Shown: in pieces, positions 10,776 to 21,345 of the stretch
Position numbering within the stretch: the stretch's first letter is position 1
How the letters are laid out: the number at the start of each line of letters is the position of its first letter
Origin: Mixophyes australis
Lineage: Eukaryota > Chordata > Amphibia > Anura > Limnodynastidae
Length of the DNA stretch: 64,000 nucleotides
Direction: 5' to 3'
NCBI GenBank assembly: GCA_036250195.1
Contig: JAVHZZ010000002.1
Span: forward strand, 72,138,252 to 72,202,251
Position numbers and translations under genes: made by a program
The notes under the pieces: generated by a model
What the model saw: only the letters and a program-made list of their open reading frames with translations
Told to the model about the DNA's origin: nothing
The model's database searches: none

Positions 10776-11647
10776 CTGTAAGATCGTTGGCCCCTTCTAC
10801 CAGGAGAGTGTATCAGGCAGCCTGGCAGCAGTGGTGTAGATTTCTGGAATCAAAGGGTCGACAAGATGGAGGTCAGAAAGAGGATATAGACGCTTTTATT
10901 TGGGAGCGTTTCAAGGAGGGTTTATCTAAGGCGGCTATGTCCTCCATGTTAGCGGGCATCTCCTTTATGGCCCGTTTATATGGATTTAATGACGTAACAA
11001 AGGGTTTTCTTATATCAAGGGCCATGAGAGGTTGGGCGAGGGAGCAGCCATCAGTTGAGGATCATCGCAGGCCCATAGAGACGAGTCTATTGAGGCAGTT
11101 GATAGTTGCGCTGGCTAGTGTTACAAAGTCAGATTATGAAACCCTGTTGTTTAGTACTGCATTTTCCCTCGCCTTTTTTGGTGCGTTCAGAGTCAGCGAA
11201 TTGGTTTCCCCCTCTAAACATGTTAGCGGCAATGCGCTAATGGCCAGGCATGTTTTACTTGCACATAATGTCCTCTCTTGTAAGATTCTCAGATCAAAGA
11301 CGGATCAAATGAGCAAAGGGTATTGGATGTCGATCAAAGCTCATGAGGACCAGAGTATCTGTGCGTTTATGTTATGCTCTAGATTGGAGGGGGTCCGACC
11401 CAGTGGATCTGAGCCATGGTTGATACATGCGGATGGGGCTCCATTGACCAAGTTTCAGTTCAATGCAGTACTTAAAGCTACGCTGAAGCATGTTGGTTTG
11501 AACCCAGAGTTGTACTGTACCCACTCATTTCGGATTGGGGCAGCTACTGCAGCGGCTGGGAGAGGAGCGTCTATATCTGCAATTAAGTCTATAGGTAGAT
11601 GGAAGTCTGATGTTTATAAGAAATATATTAGACCTGAGCTAGGCTAG
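10727..11647 (+). CDS. Tyrosine recombinase of Ngaro-like element
   Basis: An uninterrupted frame of about 306 codons overlapping the RT-RNase H end by 49 bases in a different frame. The N-terminal part (SLAPSTRRVYQAAWQQW, then a helical core-binding region) resembles phage-integrase SAM-like domains. The catalytic part has Arg in GAFRVSELV (residue about 155), His and Arg in THSFRIGAATA (about 266 and 269), Trp in SIGRWKSDVY (about 289) and the nucleophile Tyr in YKKYIRPEL (about 299). The full R-H-R-H/W-Y set is therefore present. It would integrate circular cDNA by site-specific-like recombination without target duplication. The start is unresolved, since the first codon in the open frame is not ATG. 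Confidence 0.93.
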   Translation: MSPIYLADCRTGLQDLAVRSLAPSTRRVYQAAWQQWCRFLESKGRQDGGQKEDIDAFIWERFKEGLSKAAMSSMLAGISFMARLYGFNDVTKGFLISRAMRGWAREQPSVEDHRRPIETSLLRQLIVALASVTKSDYETLLFSTAFSLAFFGAFRVSELVSPSKHVSGNALMARHVLLAHNVLSCKILRSKTDQMSKGYWMSIKAHEDQSICAFMLCSRLEGVRPSGSEPWLIHADGAPLTKFQFNAVLKATLKHVGLNPELYCTHSFRIGAATAAAGRGASISAIKSIGRWKSDVYKKYIRPELG

Positions 11648-11951
11648 CAGCCCCCTTCGTTGTACGTTAGCCCAGGGCTCCTCTGCTCGTCGCTTTTAGC
11701 GGGGGCGTGGAGGGATTTTTCTCATCCTTTCTGGATCAAGGCCTGATTAGTGGTGCGCCTCCATGAATGGTTGGGTGTTTACCTCCACCTGGGTCAACGT
11801 TTAAACCCCATATCACTTTACTGTTATTGTAGGCTTATAATATTATTCTAAGGTTTGTTGAAAGAATGTTTTTATATATGATATGTGGTTACGGTTGATA
11901 TGGAGCTGGTATTGGAATGGTAAGTGGTTGGAAAGAGGTTTTCTCAGATGA

Positions 11952-12644
11952 GTGGTAAAGGTGGCAGGTAAAGGAGTTGTGAAACGAGGTGGATGGATCA
12001 GGAGGATCGTGGTGTGCGATCTGGTTTTAATGCGGATTTTATTTACAGGTCCATCGGATCGAGAGAGACAGATATGGTTGGTAGGTCATTCCTATGTGTA
12101 CTGGGCATCCAGGCACGATAGGGAGGTAAGAGGTTCAGAAATACCTGATTCGTTTCAAATTAAATGATTTGGTTATAGGGGTATGCAGTGGAGTGCTCTT
12201 ATTCCTTTATTGAAGAAATTGGAGTGTAGTGAAGGAAGACCAGACGTTTTAGTGTTGCATCTAGGGGGTAACGATTTGGGTAAGGGGAAGTTCCTTGATC
12301 TTTTTATAGCAATAAGAGAAGATTTGCGCGCTATTCAGGCTTACTGGCCGCAAGTGCGCATATGCTGGTCTAATATTATACCTAGGCTTAGGTGGAGGTC
12401 CCCCATATCGATGGCCATTATGAAAACACTGCTTTCCAAAGCCAATAGAATGGCTAGCAAGACGTTGCAGTCCCTGGGAGGGGTGGTTATTCCTCATCCT
12501 TTGATCACAGCTACAAAAGTTCATTTATATAGGCAAGACGGGGTACATTTGTCGGTTGTAGGGAATGATTTGTTTATAGAGCAGATTGGGTTGTCTTTGG
12601 TTGAGGTCATTAGGTCACTTGGTGGCGGGCTGACTGACCTTTAA
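11952..12644 (+). pseudogene. SGNH/GDSL-type hydrolase ORF broken by one TGA
   Basis: The frame is open from 11952 and continues in the same phase to 12644 except for one TGA at 12165-12167. SGNH blocks lie on both sides: the nucleophile Ser block is LVGHSYV (nt about 12077-12100), the Gly-Asn block is LHLGGNDLG (about 12255-12285), and the Asp-His block is DGVHLSVVGN (about 12537-12568). The Ser, Gly, Asn, Asp and His expected in the family are all present. Such ORFs are known in Ngaro elements of vertebrates; their role is not established (lipid or ester hydrolysis suspected). The first in-frame ATG is 12030. A strong donor-like gtaagt at 11920 and acceptor-like tttacag ending 12048 raise the possibility that the mRNA is spliced. 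Read-through of the TGA is possible but unproven. Confidence 0.85.
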
Positions 12645-13070
12645 GGTCATCAGCTTGGCAGGAGAGCCCTTGCAGTTGGCAACTCGGGCGTACGGTGCTA
12701 TCGCTGATTGGGTAATGCCACCACATACTTCGAAGCATCTTGGTTCGTGGTTACCCGGTACGGGGACCCTGTGTTCTGCATTGTACGGCAATTCATTCGT
12801 GAGCCCTGAAGTGATGTGGTCACTATTACGCCAGATTTAGCACCGGCCAATCGTAAGGGACTAGGTCCCGGTATCAGTGGTAGGCCGGGGGGCCGTACAC
12901 TGTTTGGTTTAGCTTTTATTTAGTTAGCTGAAAGCAAGTGCTCTCGCCCCACCAGGTTTATACATTTAATAAACTGTGACCTTTTTTAAGCCATAGCTGA
13001 AGTTGTCGGTGTCTTTATTTACTAGTGGTAAGAGATATGATTGTACACGAGGAGAGGTTGTGCGCGGAAG
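12645..13070 (+). other. 3' noncoding part of the Ngaro-like element
   Basis: It follows the hydrolase frame and contains GC-rich short inverted sequences (ccggggggcc near 12885) and aataaa near 12968. The terminal split repeats of the element should lie here, but I could not match them to the 5' end by eye. Confidence 0.5.
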
Positions 13071-13149
13071 AAGGAATCTGTGGTATGAAGTTTATGAAAT
13101 GTATAGAAAATGTTATGCTAAAAAGCTATAATCAAATATAACATAGACC

Positions 13150-13870
13150 CAACTGAATAGTACTCAATAAAGAGACTATTTAATGACCTCTCCACAAAGC
13201 AGAGAGCATTCTAATGACTTCTTTACAATACATAGAGTATTCTAGTTACCTCTACAAAATGGAGAGTACATTCTAGTTATCTCAACACAATGTAGAGAGC
13301 ATTCTAGTGATCTCTACACAACACAGAGTGCATCCTACACAAAGCAAAGAGCAGTCTAGCGACCTCTTCAAAACTCAGAGAATATTCTAGTGGGCTATAT
13401 ACAATACAGAGAGCTTCTTGTGGCTCCTATAAAATACACATAGAACATTCTACCACCTCTATACGATAGAGAGATAATTCTAGTGCCCTCTATATGACAC
13501 AGAGAGCATTCTAGTGACCTGTATACAACAGAAATATCATTCTATTGACTGATATACAAATGAGAGAACATTCTATTGGCCAATTTACAATAAAGACAGC
13601 ACCTTTATGACCGATATACGAAACAGAGAGCATCTTAATAAAAATATACAATATAGAGATCAATCTAGTGTCATCTATACAATAAAAGAACATTCTTGTG
13701 ACCTCTATAAAATACAAGAGCATTCAAGTCACGGTTATACAGTGCAGAGGTCCCTTGAATGACCTCTATACAAAGAACATTCTATATATATTACAGAGAG
13801 GATTCTATTGCTCTCTAAACAACATAGAGAATATTATACTGGCCTCTATACATTACAAAGACCAGAATGA
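13150..13870. repeat. Degenerate minisatellite, about 35-40 bp unit
   Basis: About 18 imperfect copies of a unit with the core 'agagagcattctagtgacctc' followed by 'tatacaa' variants. Copies differ by substitutions and small indels, so the array is old. It begins about 80 bp after the presumed Ngaro 3' end. It does not code. Confidence 0.85.
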
Positions 13871-14812
13871 GGTGATAATTTCAAGGAACAGCTTTTAAAA
13901 TGTCACTGATCTCTATTAACTTACTATAGTGGAAATAATTGCAAGTTTCAAGGCATATTACAAGTTACCAACTAAAGGTTTAAACTTTAAATTATTTTTA
14001 TTTTCCAGTGAAATCAAGAGTGTTGTGCGCTTTTGGACAATTTCCATTGGAGCCCCCTTCAATTAGTGCGCTGCTGAGGGTCCTTCCCACAGGCCCCTGT
14101 AGTTAACTCCAGCTGCAGTCAAAGCAGAGTTCTGTGCTGTAGATGGAATGTATGTAGTGAATGTACCATCGGCCAATCAGGTGCTGTATGAGTCATGTAC
14201 GTTTTGCCTGGTAAATGATGCTAGCAAGCAGGCACTCCTTCTGAGATGTGGCAGATGTACTATCAAATGTAAAGGAAATGTCCAAAAGTGGACAACCTCC
14301 TGTTATTGCTTTATAACTACCTAAATGGCTATTTGTTTTTGCTTTGTTTTTTTTATTTATAGTTACCTATATGGGGAACAAGTGTTGATCGTGTAATACA
14401 CACACTTTATATCACTTGGCAACCTGATTCCAGCCTATAGTATACATTTGATGGGTCTGCAGACCAGCTTTTTTTGCAGCTCTTCTGACTCTCTAATACA
14501 CTATAATATGTTATGTTTGAGAGCACATTATAGTTTGCTTTGTCTGCAAATAAAAAAAAATGATGGAGTTAAAGATATTTAATTTATTTGATAGCATATT
14601 ACAAATAGCAAAATTTGCTCCACTGTAATTTAAGTTCCAGACAACAAATTTTGGATAAAGCTAACATAGGATTTCACATGAAACAAGTCTTCTCAAGGCA
14701 GGAGATGGTGGACAAAACGGAAGTTTATTATTTTTCCAAATGATAATAGATGTTCTGAAACTCAAGATCAAGCTAATTTCACTGCCAATCTGCAGAGTGT
14801 GCGGCCAGTGCA
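13871..14812. other. Unassigned AT-rich stretch
   Basis: No gene or recognised transposon is seen. Confidence 0.4.
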
Positions 14813-15055
14813 GGGGTGGATCTAGAAAACTGCTGTACCCAGGGCGATTTAGGGGGGGCGATTTAGGCCCCGCCCCCTTTCTGACACCTAAGGCTGCCGG
14901 CGGCTGCACACTATGTAAAAACACAATCAGAGCAGCCGGGCAGCACACTGTCCCTGCCTGTCACTGCTGAGCGGACCTGCACATACTGTGCAGCCGCCGG
15001 CAGCAAGTCTCTGCTAGGGGGGGCGATTGCGCAAAATCTGAATATAATAATAAGC
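14813..15055. mobile_element. Possible hAT-type end fragment
   Basis: It starts with caggggtggatctag, typical of hAT termini, followed by runs of g and 'gcgatttaggccccgccc'. No matching right end or target duplication is found, perhaps because the 15064-16401 element interrupts it. Confidence 0.35.
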
Positions 15056-15063
15056 GGCTGACC

Positions 15064-16401
15064 CAGTGGTTCCCAAACTGTGCACTGTGGCTTCCAGGGG
15101 TGCTGTGGCGTTCTCACAGGGGTGCCGGGGCCAGGGCCAGCGGTAAGGGGGGTAAGCAAGGAGGGGGGGGGGGCACCAAGACTGAGCGGCTCTTCCATCG
15201 CGCTGCCATCCTCCACTTGTCAACTGTCCGGCCAAGAGAAAAAACAAACAAAAAGCTTACCAATACTTACCCTGCATCCTCCTCACTCCTCCCTATTTCC
15301 ATCTCACTGACTGTCGGGACTGGTGTCATCACATCAGACATTTTCAGTGGGAAGCGGTGCAGAGAGGACCCTGAACAAAGAAAACAGAAGAAAGAAGGCC
15401 AAATAAAAGGTAAGGAAAGGAACAACGGGGAAACACTGTCATGAATTGGTGAAGGGGCACAATGTGATGATGAAGGGGCACAGTGTGATGGTGAAGGGGC
15501 GCAGTGTGATGGTGAAGGGGCACAGTGTGATGGTGAAAGGGCACAGTGTGATGGTAAAGGGGCGCAGTGTGATGGTGAAGGGGCACAGTGTGATGGTGAA
15601 GGGGCACAGTATGATATAGCAGGGGCACAGTGTGATGATGAAGGGGCACAGTGTGATGGTAAAGGGGCACAATGTGATGATGAAGGGGCACAGTGTGATG
15701 ATGAAGGGGCACAGTGCGATGGTGAAGAGGCACAGTGTGATAGTGAAGGGGAAACACTATCGTCAAAAGGAAAAAGCATGAAGACGGACACAGTGCGATG
15801 ATGAAGGGGCACAGTTTGCTTATGATGGGGCACAGTGTGATGGTGAAGGGGCAGAGTGTGATGGTGAAGGGACACAGTGTGATGGTGAAGGGGCACAGTG
15901 TAATTATGAATGGCACATTGTGATGAAGAAGGGCACTGTATGATGGTGAAGGAGCACAGTGTGATGGCTAAGCGGCACAGTGTGATGATGGAGGGGCACA
16001 GCGTGATGGTGAAGGGGCACTGTGTGATGGTGAAGGGGCACAGTGTGATGATGAAGGGGCACAGTGTGATGATGAAGGGGCACAGTGTGATGGTGAAGGT
16101 AAGCACATTTTTGCACACATTTTTTTCTATTTCATTTGCTCTTATTCCTGTTAATGAGTGCTGTAAATTGTTCATTGAAAGAAATATAATTGGAAACAAA
16201 TATAAAAATATTCTTTTACCATGGATTTATGTGTATTATTTTTGTGAACAACTTAATAATTATTTCAGTACTTATTACTTTATTTTGACCCAACTACTTA
16301 AAAGACCGGACTGTTCGGTATTTATTTTGGCTTAAGGGTGCCTTAAAAAGATTATGGAGACCCTAAGCGAGCCTTGAACTGAGAGAGTTTGGGAACCACA
16401 G
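15064..16401. mobile_element. 1.34-kb hAT-type element with internal minisatellite
   Basis: The left end is cagtggttcccaaact and the right end is agtttgggaaccacag, in inverted orientation. The flanking octamers are ggctgacc and ggcttgcc (6 of 8 match), compatible with an aged 8-bp duplication. The ends match the 2697-3173 element. Inside lie a possible exon-like segment ending in a donor-like aaag|gtaagg near 15408, a 21-bp minisatellite, and AT-rich DNA. The long minus-strand frame (15267-16199) is an effect of the repeat unit being a multiple of three and is not a gene. Confidence 0.65.
15445..16100. repeat. 21-bp minisatellite
   Basis: About 30 copies of a 21-base unit (ggggcacagtgtgatggtga plus one more a), with a few irregular units around 15740-15800 and 15900-15950. 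Because 21 is divisible by three, all frames stay open over long distances and encode simple Thr/His/Pro-rich peptides. No coding function is implied. Confidence 0.93.
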
Positions 16402-17137
16402 GGCTTGCCAATTACTATAGATCCAGGTTATACTGAATCTTTTTTTTGCTGGTAATAGGGAGTGATCTCCCTGTATCTAATCTTAAATACCACATGTAAG
16501 AAGAGAAAGATGATGTTCAGCCATTACTTCTACTGTGCACAAATCTGTCACACAATCTTATGGCATCCCATGCAAACAGATTTTTAATATTAAATCTACA
16601 GACAATAAAAATATCCTGAGATGCAAGCTCTGTGATTGTGTGCCCAAGGGAAGAATGTCTTGAGTGTGCTCAGTAACTCCTCTAACACTGTTTTTAAATA
16701 GGATATCCACCATATTGGTTTTGCGAGTTTGCACCAGCTGCAGAACAGATACACATCTAATTATCCCATGTGACCTCTCAGAAATTGCTATTGTACAGCT
16801 GTTTTCTATAATTGTTACCAAATATCTTTGCTCATAATGGACAACATGTACATTCTATAACAGCCACAGACATGCACAAATAGGTGACATGACAATAAGT
16901 ACAAGCAGGCTGAGCATTTGTACTATTTTTCTAAATAACCATAAAAGGTTATAAGGCCAAAAGACATGAAGACATGTAAAACATAGTATTGCTCTATGTT
17001 CCGAACCTATTGGCAGCCATAGAGCTTTTTATCTGATGGCCGACACACACTGAAACAGCTAAAGATTAACTCTTCATGGAAAACTTCAGAAAGGATCAAT
17101 TATATTTTCTGTTTCTGGATGAAATTACAAATATGAC
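16402..17137. other. Unassigned AT-rich stretch
   Basis: No gene or recognised repeat is seen. Confidence 0.4.
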
Positions 17138-17140
17138 TTA

Positions 17141-17314
17141 GGGGTATATTTACTAAGCTGCGGGTTTGAAAAAGATGGGATGTTGCCTATAGCAACCAAT
17201 TAGATTCTAGCTGTCATTTTGTAGAATGTACTAAATAAATGAAAGCTAGAATCTGATTGGTTGCTATAGGCAACATCCCCACTTTTCAAACCCGCAGCTT
17301 AGTAAATCTAGCCC
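17141..17314. mobile_element. 174-bp palindromic MITE with TTA flanks
   Basis: The inverted halves match closely (gcgggtttgaaaaag / cttttcaaacccgc, and ttgcctatagcaacc / ggttgctataggcaac). TTA lies directly on both sides (17138-17140 and 17315-17317), which would fit a PIF/Harbinger-type 3-bp duplication. Same family as 4315-4479 and, more distantly, 2057-2226. Confidence 0.82.
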
Positions 17315-17365
17315 TTAGTCTCTACATAACACAACAACAGGCTTCACTGTGTCAATTAAAAAATA

Positions 17366-18388
17366 CACAAATCAGCCACAGCATAAAAAGCACAAGTGAA
17401 GAGAATAACATTGATTATCTTGTTACAATGGCACCTGTCAAGGGATGGGATAAATTATATATATATTAGGCAGCAAGTAAACAGTAAGTTTTTGAAGTTG
17501 ATGTGTTAGAAGCAGGAAAAATGGGCAAGCATAATGTTCTGAGCAACTTTGACAAGGGAAAAGTTCTGATGGCTAGATGACTAGGTCAGAGCATCTCCAA
17601 AACGGCAGGCCTTGTGGGGTGTTCTCGGTATGCAACCCACCAAACGTGGACCAAGTAAGTACAACTAGTCGCAGACCAGTCAGAGTGCCCATGCTGTCCC
17701 CTTTCCCTAGCAAAAAGCGCCTACAATGGGCACGTGAGCGGCAGTACTGGACCAAGGAGCAATGGAAGTAGATGACCTGGTCTGATGAATCATGTTTTCT
17801 TTTACATCATGTGGACGGCTGAGTGCATGTGAGTAGTTTACCTGGGGAAGAGATGACACAAGGATGCACTATGGGAAGCCGGCAGAGGCAGTGTGAAGCT
17901 CTGGCAATATTCTGCTGGCACATCATGGGTCCTAGCATTCATGTGGATGTTTCAATGACATGTACCACCTACCTAAAAGTTGTTTCAGACGTAGTACACC
18001 CATTCATGGCAATGGTATTCCCTAATGACAGTGGCCTCTTTCAGCAGGATAATGTCCTCTGCCACACTGCAAAAATTGTTCAGGAATAGTTTGCGGAACA
18101 TGACAAAGAATGTTAGGTGTTGACTTGACCTCCAAATTCCCCAGATTTCATTACAATTGAGCATCTTTGGTTGCTCTGGAAAAACGTGTCTGAGCCATGG
18201 AGGCCCCACCTCGCAACTCACAGGGCTTAAAAAATCTGCTGCAAACGTCTTGGTGCTATATACCACAGGACACCTTCAGAACAGATCTTGTGGAGTCCAA
18301 GCCTCGACAAGTCGGAACTGTTTTGGTGGAACAAGGGGGACCTACTAAATAGTTAAGCAGGTGGTTTTAATGTTGTGGCTGATCAGTG
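17366..18388 (+). pseudogene. Tc1-like transposon relic with broken transposase
   Basis: The ends are inverted repeats (cacaaatcagccacagcat at the left; atgttgtggctgatcagtg at the right), each next to TA, the Tc1/mariner target. Plus-strand reading in shifting frames gives transposase pieces. They are WSDES (first catalytic Asp, nt about 17780), QQDNVLCHTA (second Asp, about 18045) and the final segment with Glu near 18160. Several stops and frameshifts disrupt it, and it is about 0.6 kb shorter than a full Tc1 element, missing much of the DNA-binding domain. It cannot make transposase. The same family ends the minus-strand copy at 49447. Confidence 0.88.
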
Positions 18389-18391
18389 TAT

Positions 18392-18610
18392 GTCCTTATA
18401 CTAAATAGGACCCAAAATGCTGTCTTCTCAGCTTGCAAAAGATAGGGTGGAAATTAGAAGTATAAATAAGTTTAGTCAGGATCCCCCCAGATTTTGGAAA
18501 CTTGTCCTGGTAATTTAGTAGTGTTCCAATCCCACTTGCTGCCCCACATTTACTTGATGTACTCTGTACCAGCCTACTCTGGGCAGATCTTGTGATTTCC
18601 CTGGGATCCC
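18392..18610. other. Unassigned spacer
   Basis: Short stretch between the Tc1 relic and the next MITE. Nothing is recognised. Confidence 0.4.
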
Positions 18611-19033
18611 TCTAAGGCTGGGTACACGCTACAGAATTTTTCTCCCAATGTGTTATCTATAACAATGTTACCAATCACTGATAAAACAAAGAAGTCCCAA
18701 TTAGCATGTTGAATCATGTGTAGACACTATACATGTTTTACAGGATTTATCTTCAGATCTGTACTCTTCATCTGTAATAGCCATCAGCTGAAAAGATCAA
18801 GACTTTATAAACTATATGGAAATCCTGATCGTGAGTGCATACACAATGTAGAATTGGAATAACATTGTTCTATCGTCGAACGAGATTTTTAGTTTGGTTT
18901 AAAAATCCAATGAAACCATATGATGTGCTTTGGAACGGTAATGGCAGTGTACACACTAATGCGATATCAGGCCAAACAGTCGTTTATTGTGTGAACAACC
19001 TCATAATTGTCTGTAGTGTGTACCCTGCCTTAG
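18611..19033. mobile_element. MITE with GGGTACAC inverted ends
   Basis: The left end is taaggctgggtacacgctaca and the right end is tgtagtgtgtaccctgcctta, close inverted matches flanked by or ending in TAA/TTA. The interior is AT-rich and noncoding. Likely the same family as 45-475. Confidence 0.68.
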
Positions 19034-20047
19034 GATTCTATGTAATAATAGGAGGAGGACTAGCTAAAGTGCTAGTGGAGAATGTATAATTATATGATTT
19101 TGGACTTTTCATTTATACCTGAAAAAAACTTTGTGGACTTTTTGGGGACACTTTCCTGTTAAAACTGATAATCAGAATCCAATTTATAATGTATGTGCAT
19201 GTCTGCTCCAGCAAATAGAAAGTGCTCATCTGTATTATTTCTGAAACTGTCAGCTTGATGTTGAACATATGAAATGTTTATTGTGGCTCAGACACAAAAT
19301 ATTAATATATACTTTGAGTACTTAATGTTGTAGTATCTGATGACTGTTATTGGTTTTTTTTTTTCTAAAAGGAACACAGAAGGCGTAAGTACAGCACCTG
19401 TTTGAACATTTACCACCGACAGTGCTATACAAATGGGCCCATACAAAAACCAGGTTGTGTTGAATACCTATCCACCCTGTACTTTTATAACACCCCAGTA
19501 AAAGCTGGGAGAAGCCATCTGTCTGTGAAATGTGAAGATACCTCCTCTCACCATACAGAGCTGATTATCTAAAAGCTGTAACACTTCTCCTCACTTCCTG
19601 ACAAGCACTTCCCAGTACTTCAGCAAGTTGCCTTCAGTCATTGTAGGGAGTATGCTGACAGCTCTCTGTTTACAGTCTTCTGCGCCCAGATCAGCAGTGA
19701 AAACAAGGTGACTTGTCTGGGCTTTGAAATGTCCAACTGCTGCAGGGAGAATAGGATACAGCTCATCAACACAGACAGTTACGTCAAGGGTGACCTTTCT
19801 TGGGTGAAGCCTTAGTGCTCATCTGTATTGTATCATGTATATACTCCTGTCCTGTTCATATAATAACACCCTAACTATATCATGGGGGCACTGTATTAAG
19901 ACAATACATCAGTAAGCAAAATTGTACTTTAATTTTTAGTATCTAAGGAAGAGATATCACACTGAGCGCCCAAAGATTGAAAATACGTGGAATTTCTGGA
20001 ATCACCTGTAAAATGTTGCCTAAATAACAGGATTTATTGCTTAAAAT
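19034..20047. other. Unassigned stretch
   Basis: No gene, repeat family or conserved motif is recognised. Confidence 0.4.
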
Positions 20048-20374
20048 GGGGCAGCACGGTGGCTAAGTGGTTAGCACTTCTGCCTCACAACACTGGGGTC
20101 ATGAGTTCAATTCCCGACCATCTGTGTGGAGTTTGTATGTTCTCTCCATGCTTGCGTGGGTTTCCTCTGGGTGCTCCGGTTTCCTCCCACACTCCAAAAA
20201 CATACTAGTAGGTTAATTGGCTGCAATCAACATTGACCCTAGTATGTTAGGTGTGTGTGTATGTTAGGGAATTTAGACTGTAAGCTCCAATGGGGCAGGG
20301 ACTGATGTGAGTTCTCTGTACAGCGCTGCAGAATCAGTGGGATTATATAAATAAATGGTGATGATGATGATGAT
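20048..20374 (+). mobile_element. tRNA-headed SINE with L2-like tail, full-length
   Basis: The head resembles a tRNA promoter: an A-box-like ggctaagtggttagcac near 20060 and a B-box-like gagttcaattcccgacc near 20105. A conserved body follows (ctccggtttcctcccacactcc). The 3' tail, with 'gactgtaagctcc', 'cagcgctgcagaat' and '(gat)n', resembles the 3' end of the L2 copy at 20628-21345. RNA polymerase III transcription and L2-dependent copying are inferred from these features. Confidence 0.85.
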
Positions 20375-20627
20375 AGTTTCTTCCTCTGCTTCTTTTGTGG
20401 TCACTATCTTACCAGACTACCTCAGTGGACTCTATTGTATGGCCCCTGAACATATATATGCAGTGTTTTCTCGAAAAGATGAAGCTCACATATATAAGAA
20501 TCTGTACTCTCTGTGACCTTAAAGGGGTTGTACAGACACCTGGTAAACAATGCTGACTCCTGGCATCAGCGTTTTGAAAATGGGGGGAGCGTTCTGAGTG
20601 GTTGTGAGAGATGTTTCTTTCATTAAA

Positions 20628-21345
20628 TTTCAGCGGCTAGATTGATTTTCCTTACTAACCGTTTTTCCTCTGCTGAGCCACTCTCTCAGTCTCTACATTG
20701 GCTGCCTGTATTTCAACGAATCCAATATAAAATCCTTCTACTAACATACAAGGCCATCAACAAAATTGCACCGACATACATCTCCTCGCTGGTCTCGAAA
20801 TACCTCCCTACTCGACACCTCCGTTCTGCACAAGATCTACGTCTCTCTTCCACTCTCATCACATCCTCCCATTCTCGGTTACAGGATTTTTTCCGGGCTG
20901 CACCCACTTTGTGGAATTCCCTCCAATGCACAATAAGACTTTCCTCTAATCTTCAAACCTTCAAGCGTTCACTGAAAACCCACCTCTTCAGACAAGGTTA
21001 TGATATTCCTCAACCATCATCTTAATTTCCCTAGATTACCCTATTACCATCCTCTACACAGCTAACACAAGACATCAACCCTCTGACCAACACTGCTACA
21101 CACACAGCCCACTCAGTACTTTTACCTTTGCGTTCTAGCTGGTCCATTGTGCAATATGATGTAGCACATGCCCTTGTGTTTCTAACTCCCATTGTCCTAT
21201 AGATTGTAAGCTTGCGAGCAGGGTTCTCTTACCTCTCTGTCTGTATGTATTACCCAGTATTGTCTTATCAATGTTTGTTCCCAATTGTAAAGCGCTACGG
21301 AATTTGCTGGCGCTATATAAATAAATGTTGATGATGATGATGATA
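20628..21345 (+). mobile_element. 5'-truncated L2-clade LINE with end of RT ORF
   Basis: A plus-strand frame is open from about 20628 to 21025 and contains the C-terminal motif set of L2-clade ORF2: ARLIFLTNRFSS, SLHWLPVFQRIQYKILLLTYK, AAPTLWNSLQ and FKRSLKTHLF. The 3' UTR then runs to the tail 'gattgtaagctt...gcgctacggaat...ggcgctatataaataaa(tgatga)n'. Everything upstream of the thumb region is missing, the usual result of incomplete target-primed reverse transcription. The open C-terminal frame suggests moderate age. Confidence 0.88.

Larger units (their letters stand above)
6480..13070 (+). mobile_element. Ngaro-like tyrosine-recombinase retrotransposon
   Basis: Four same-strand coding frames follow in order: a gag-like protein with a Cys/His finger, reverse transcriptase-RNase H without an integrase, a tyrosine recombinase, and an SGNH hydrolase. 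Lack of a DDE integrase and presence of a tyrosine recombinase place it in the YR retrotransposons (DIRS/Ngaro). A separate hydrolase ORF and absence of a methyltransferase domain favour Ngaro. YR elements make no target duplication, so the ends cannot be fixed that way, and I could not identify the split direct repeats by eye. Both boundaries are approximate. A polyadenylation-like aataaa lies at about 12968. Two or three inactivating changes are visible, so the copy is young. Confidence 0.87.

Noticed and set aside
12655..12840. 61-codon ORF after the hydrolase as a fifth Ngaro protein
   Set aside because: Short, no recognisable motif, and in the region expected to hold terminal repeats.
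15267..16199. 310-codon minus-strand frame (and overlapping frames) as a repeat protein
   Set aside because: It is the translation of a 21-bp minisatellite; 21 is divisible by three, so several frames stay open on both strands. There is no independent evidence of coding.
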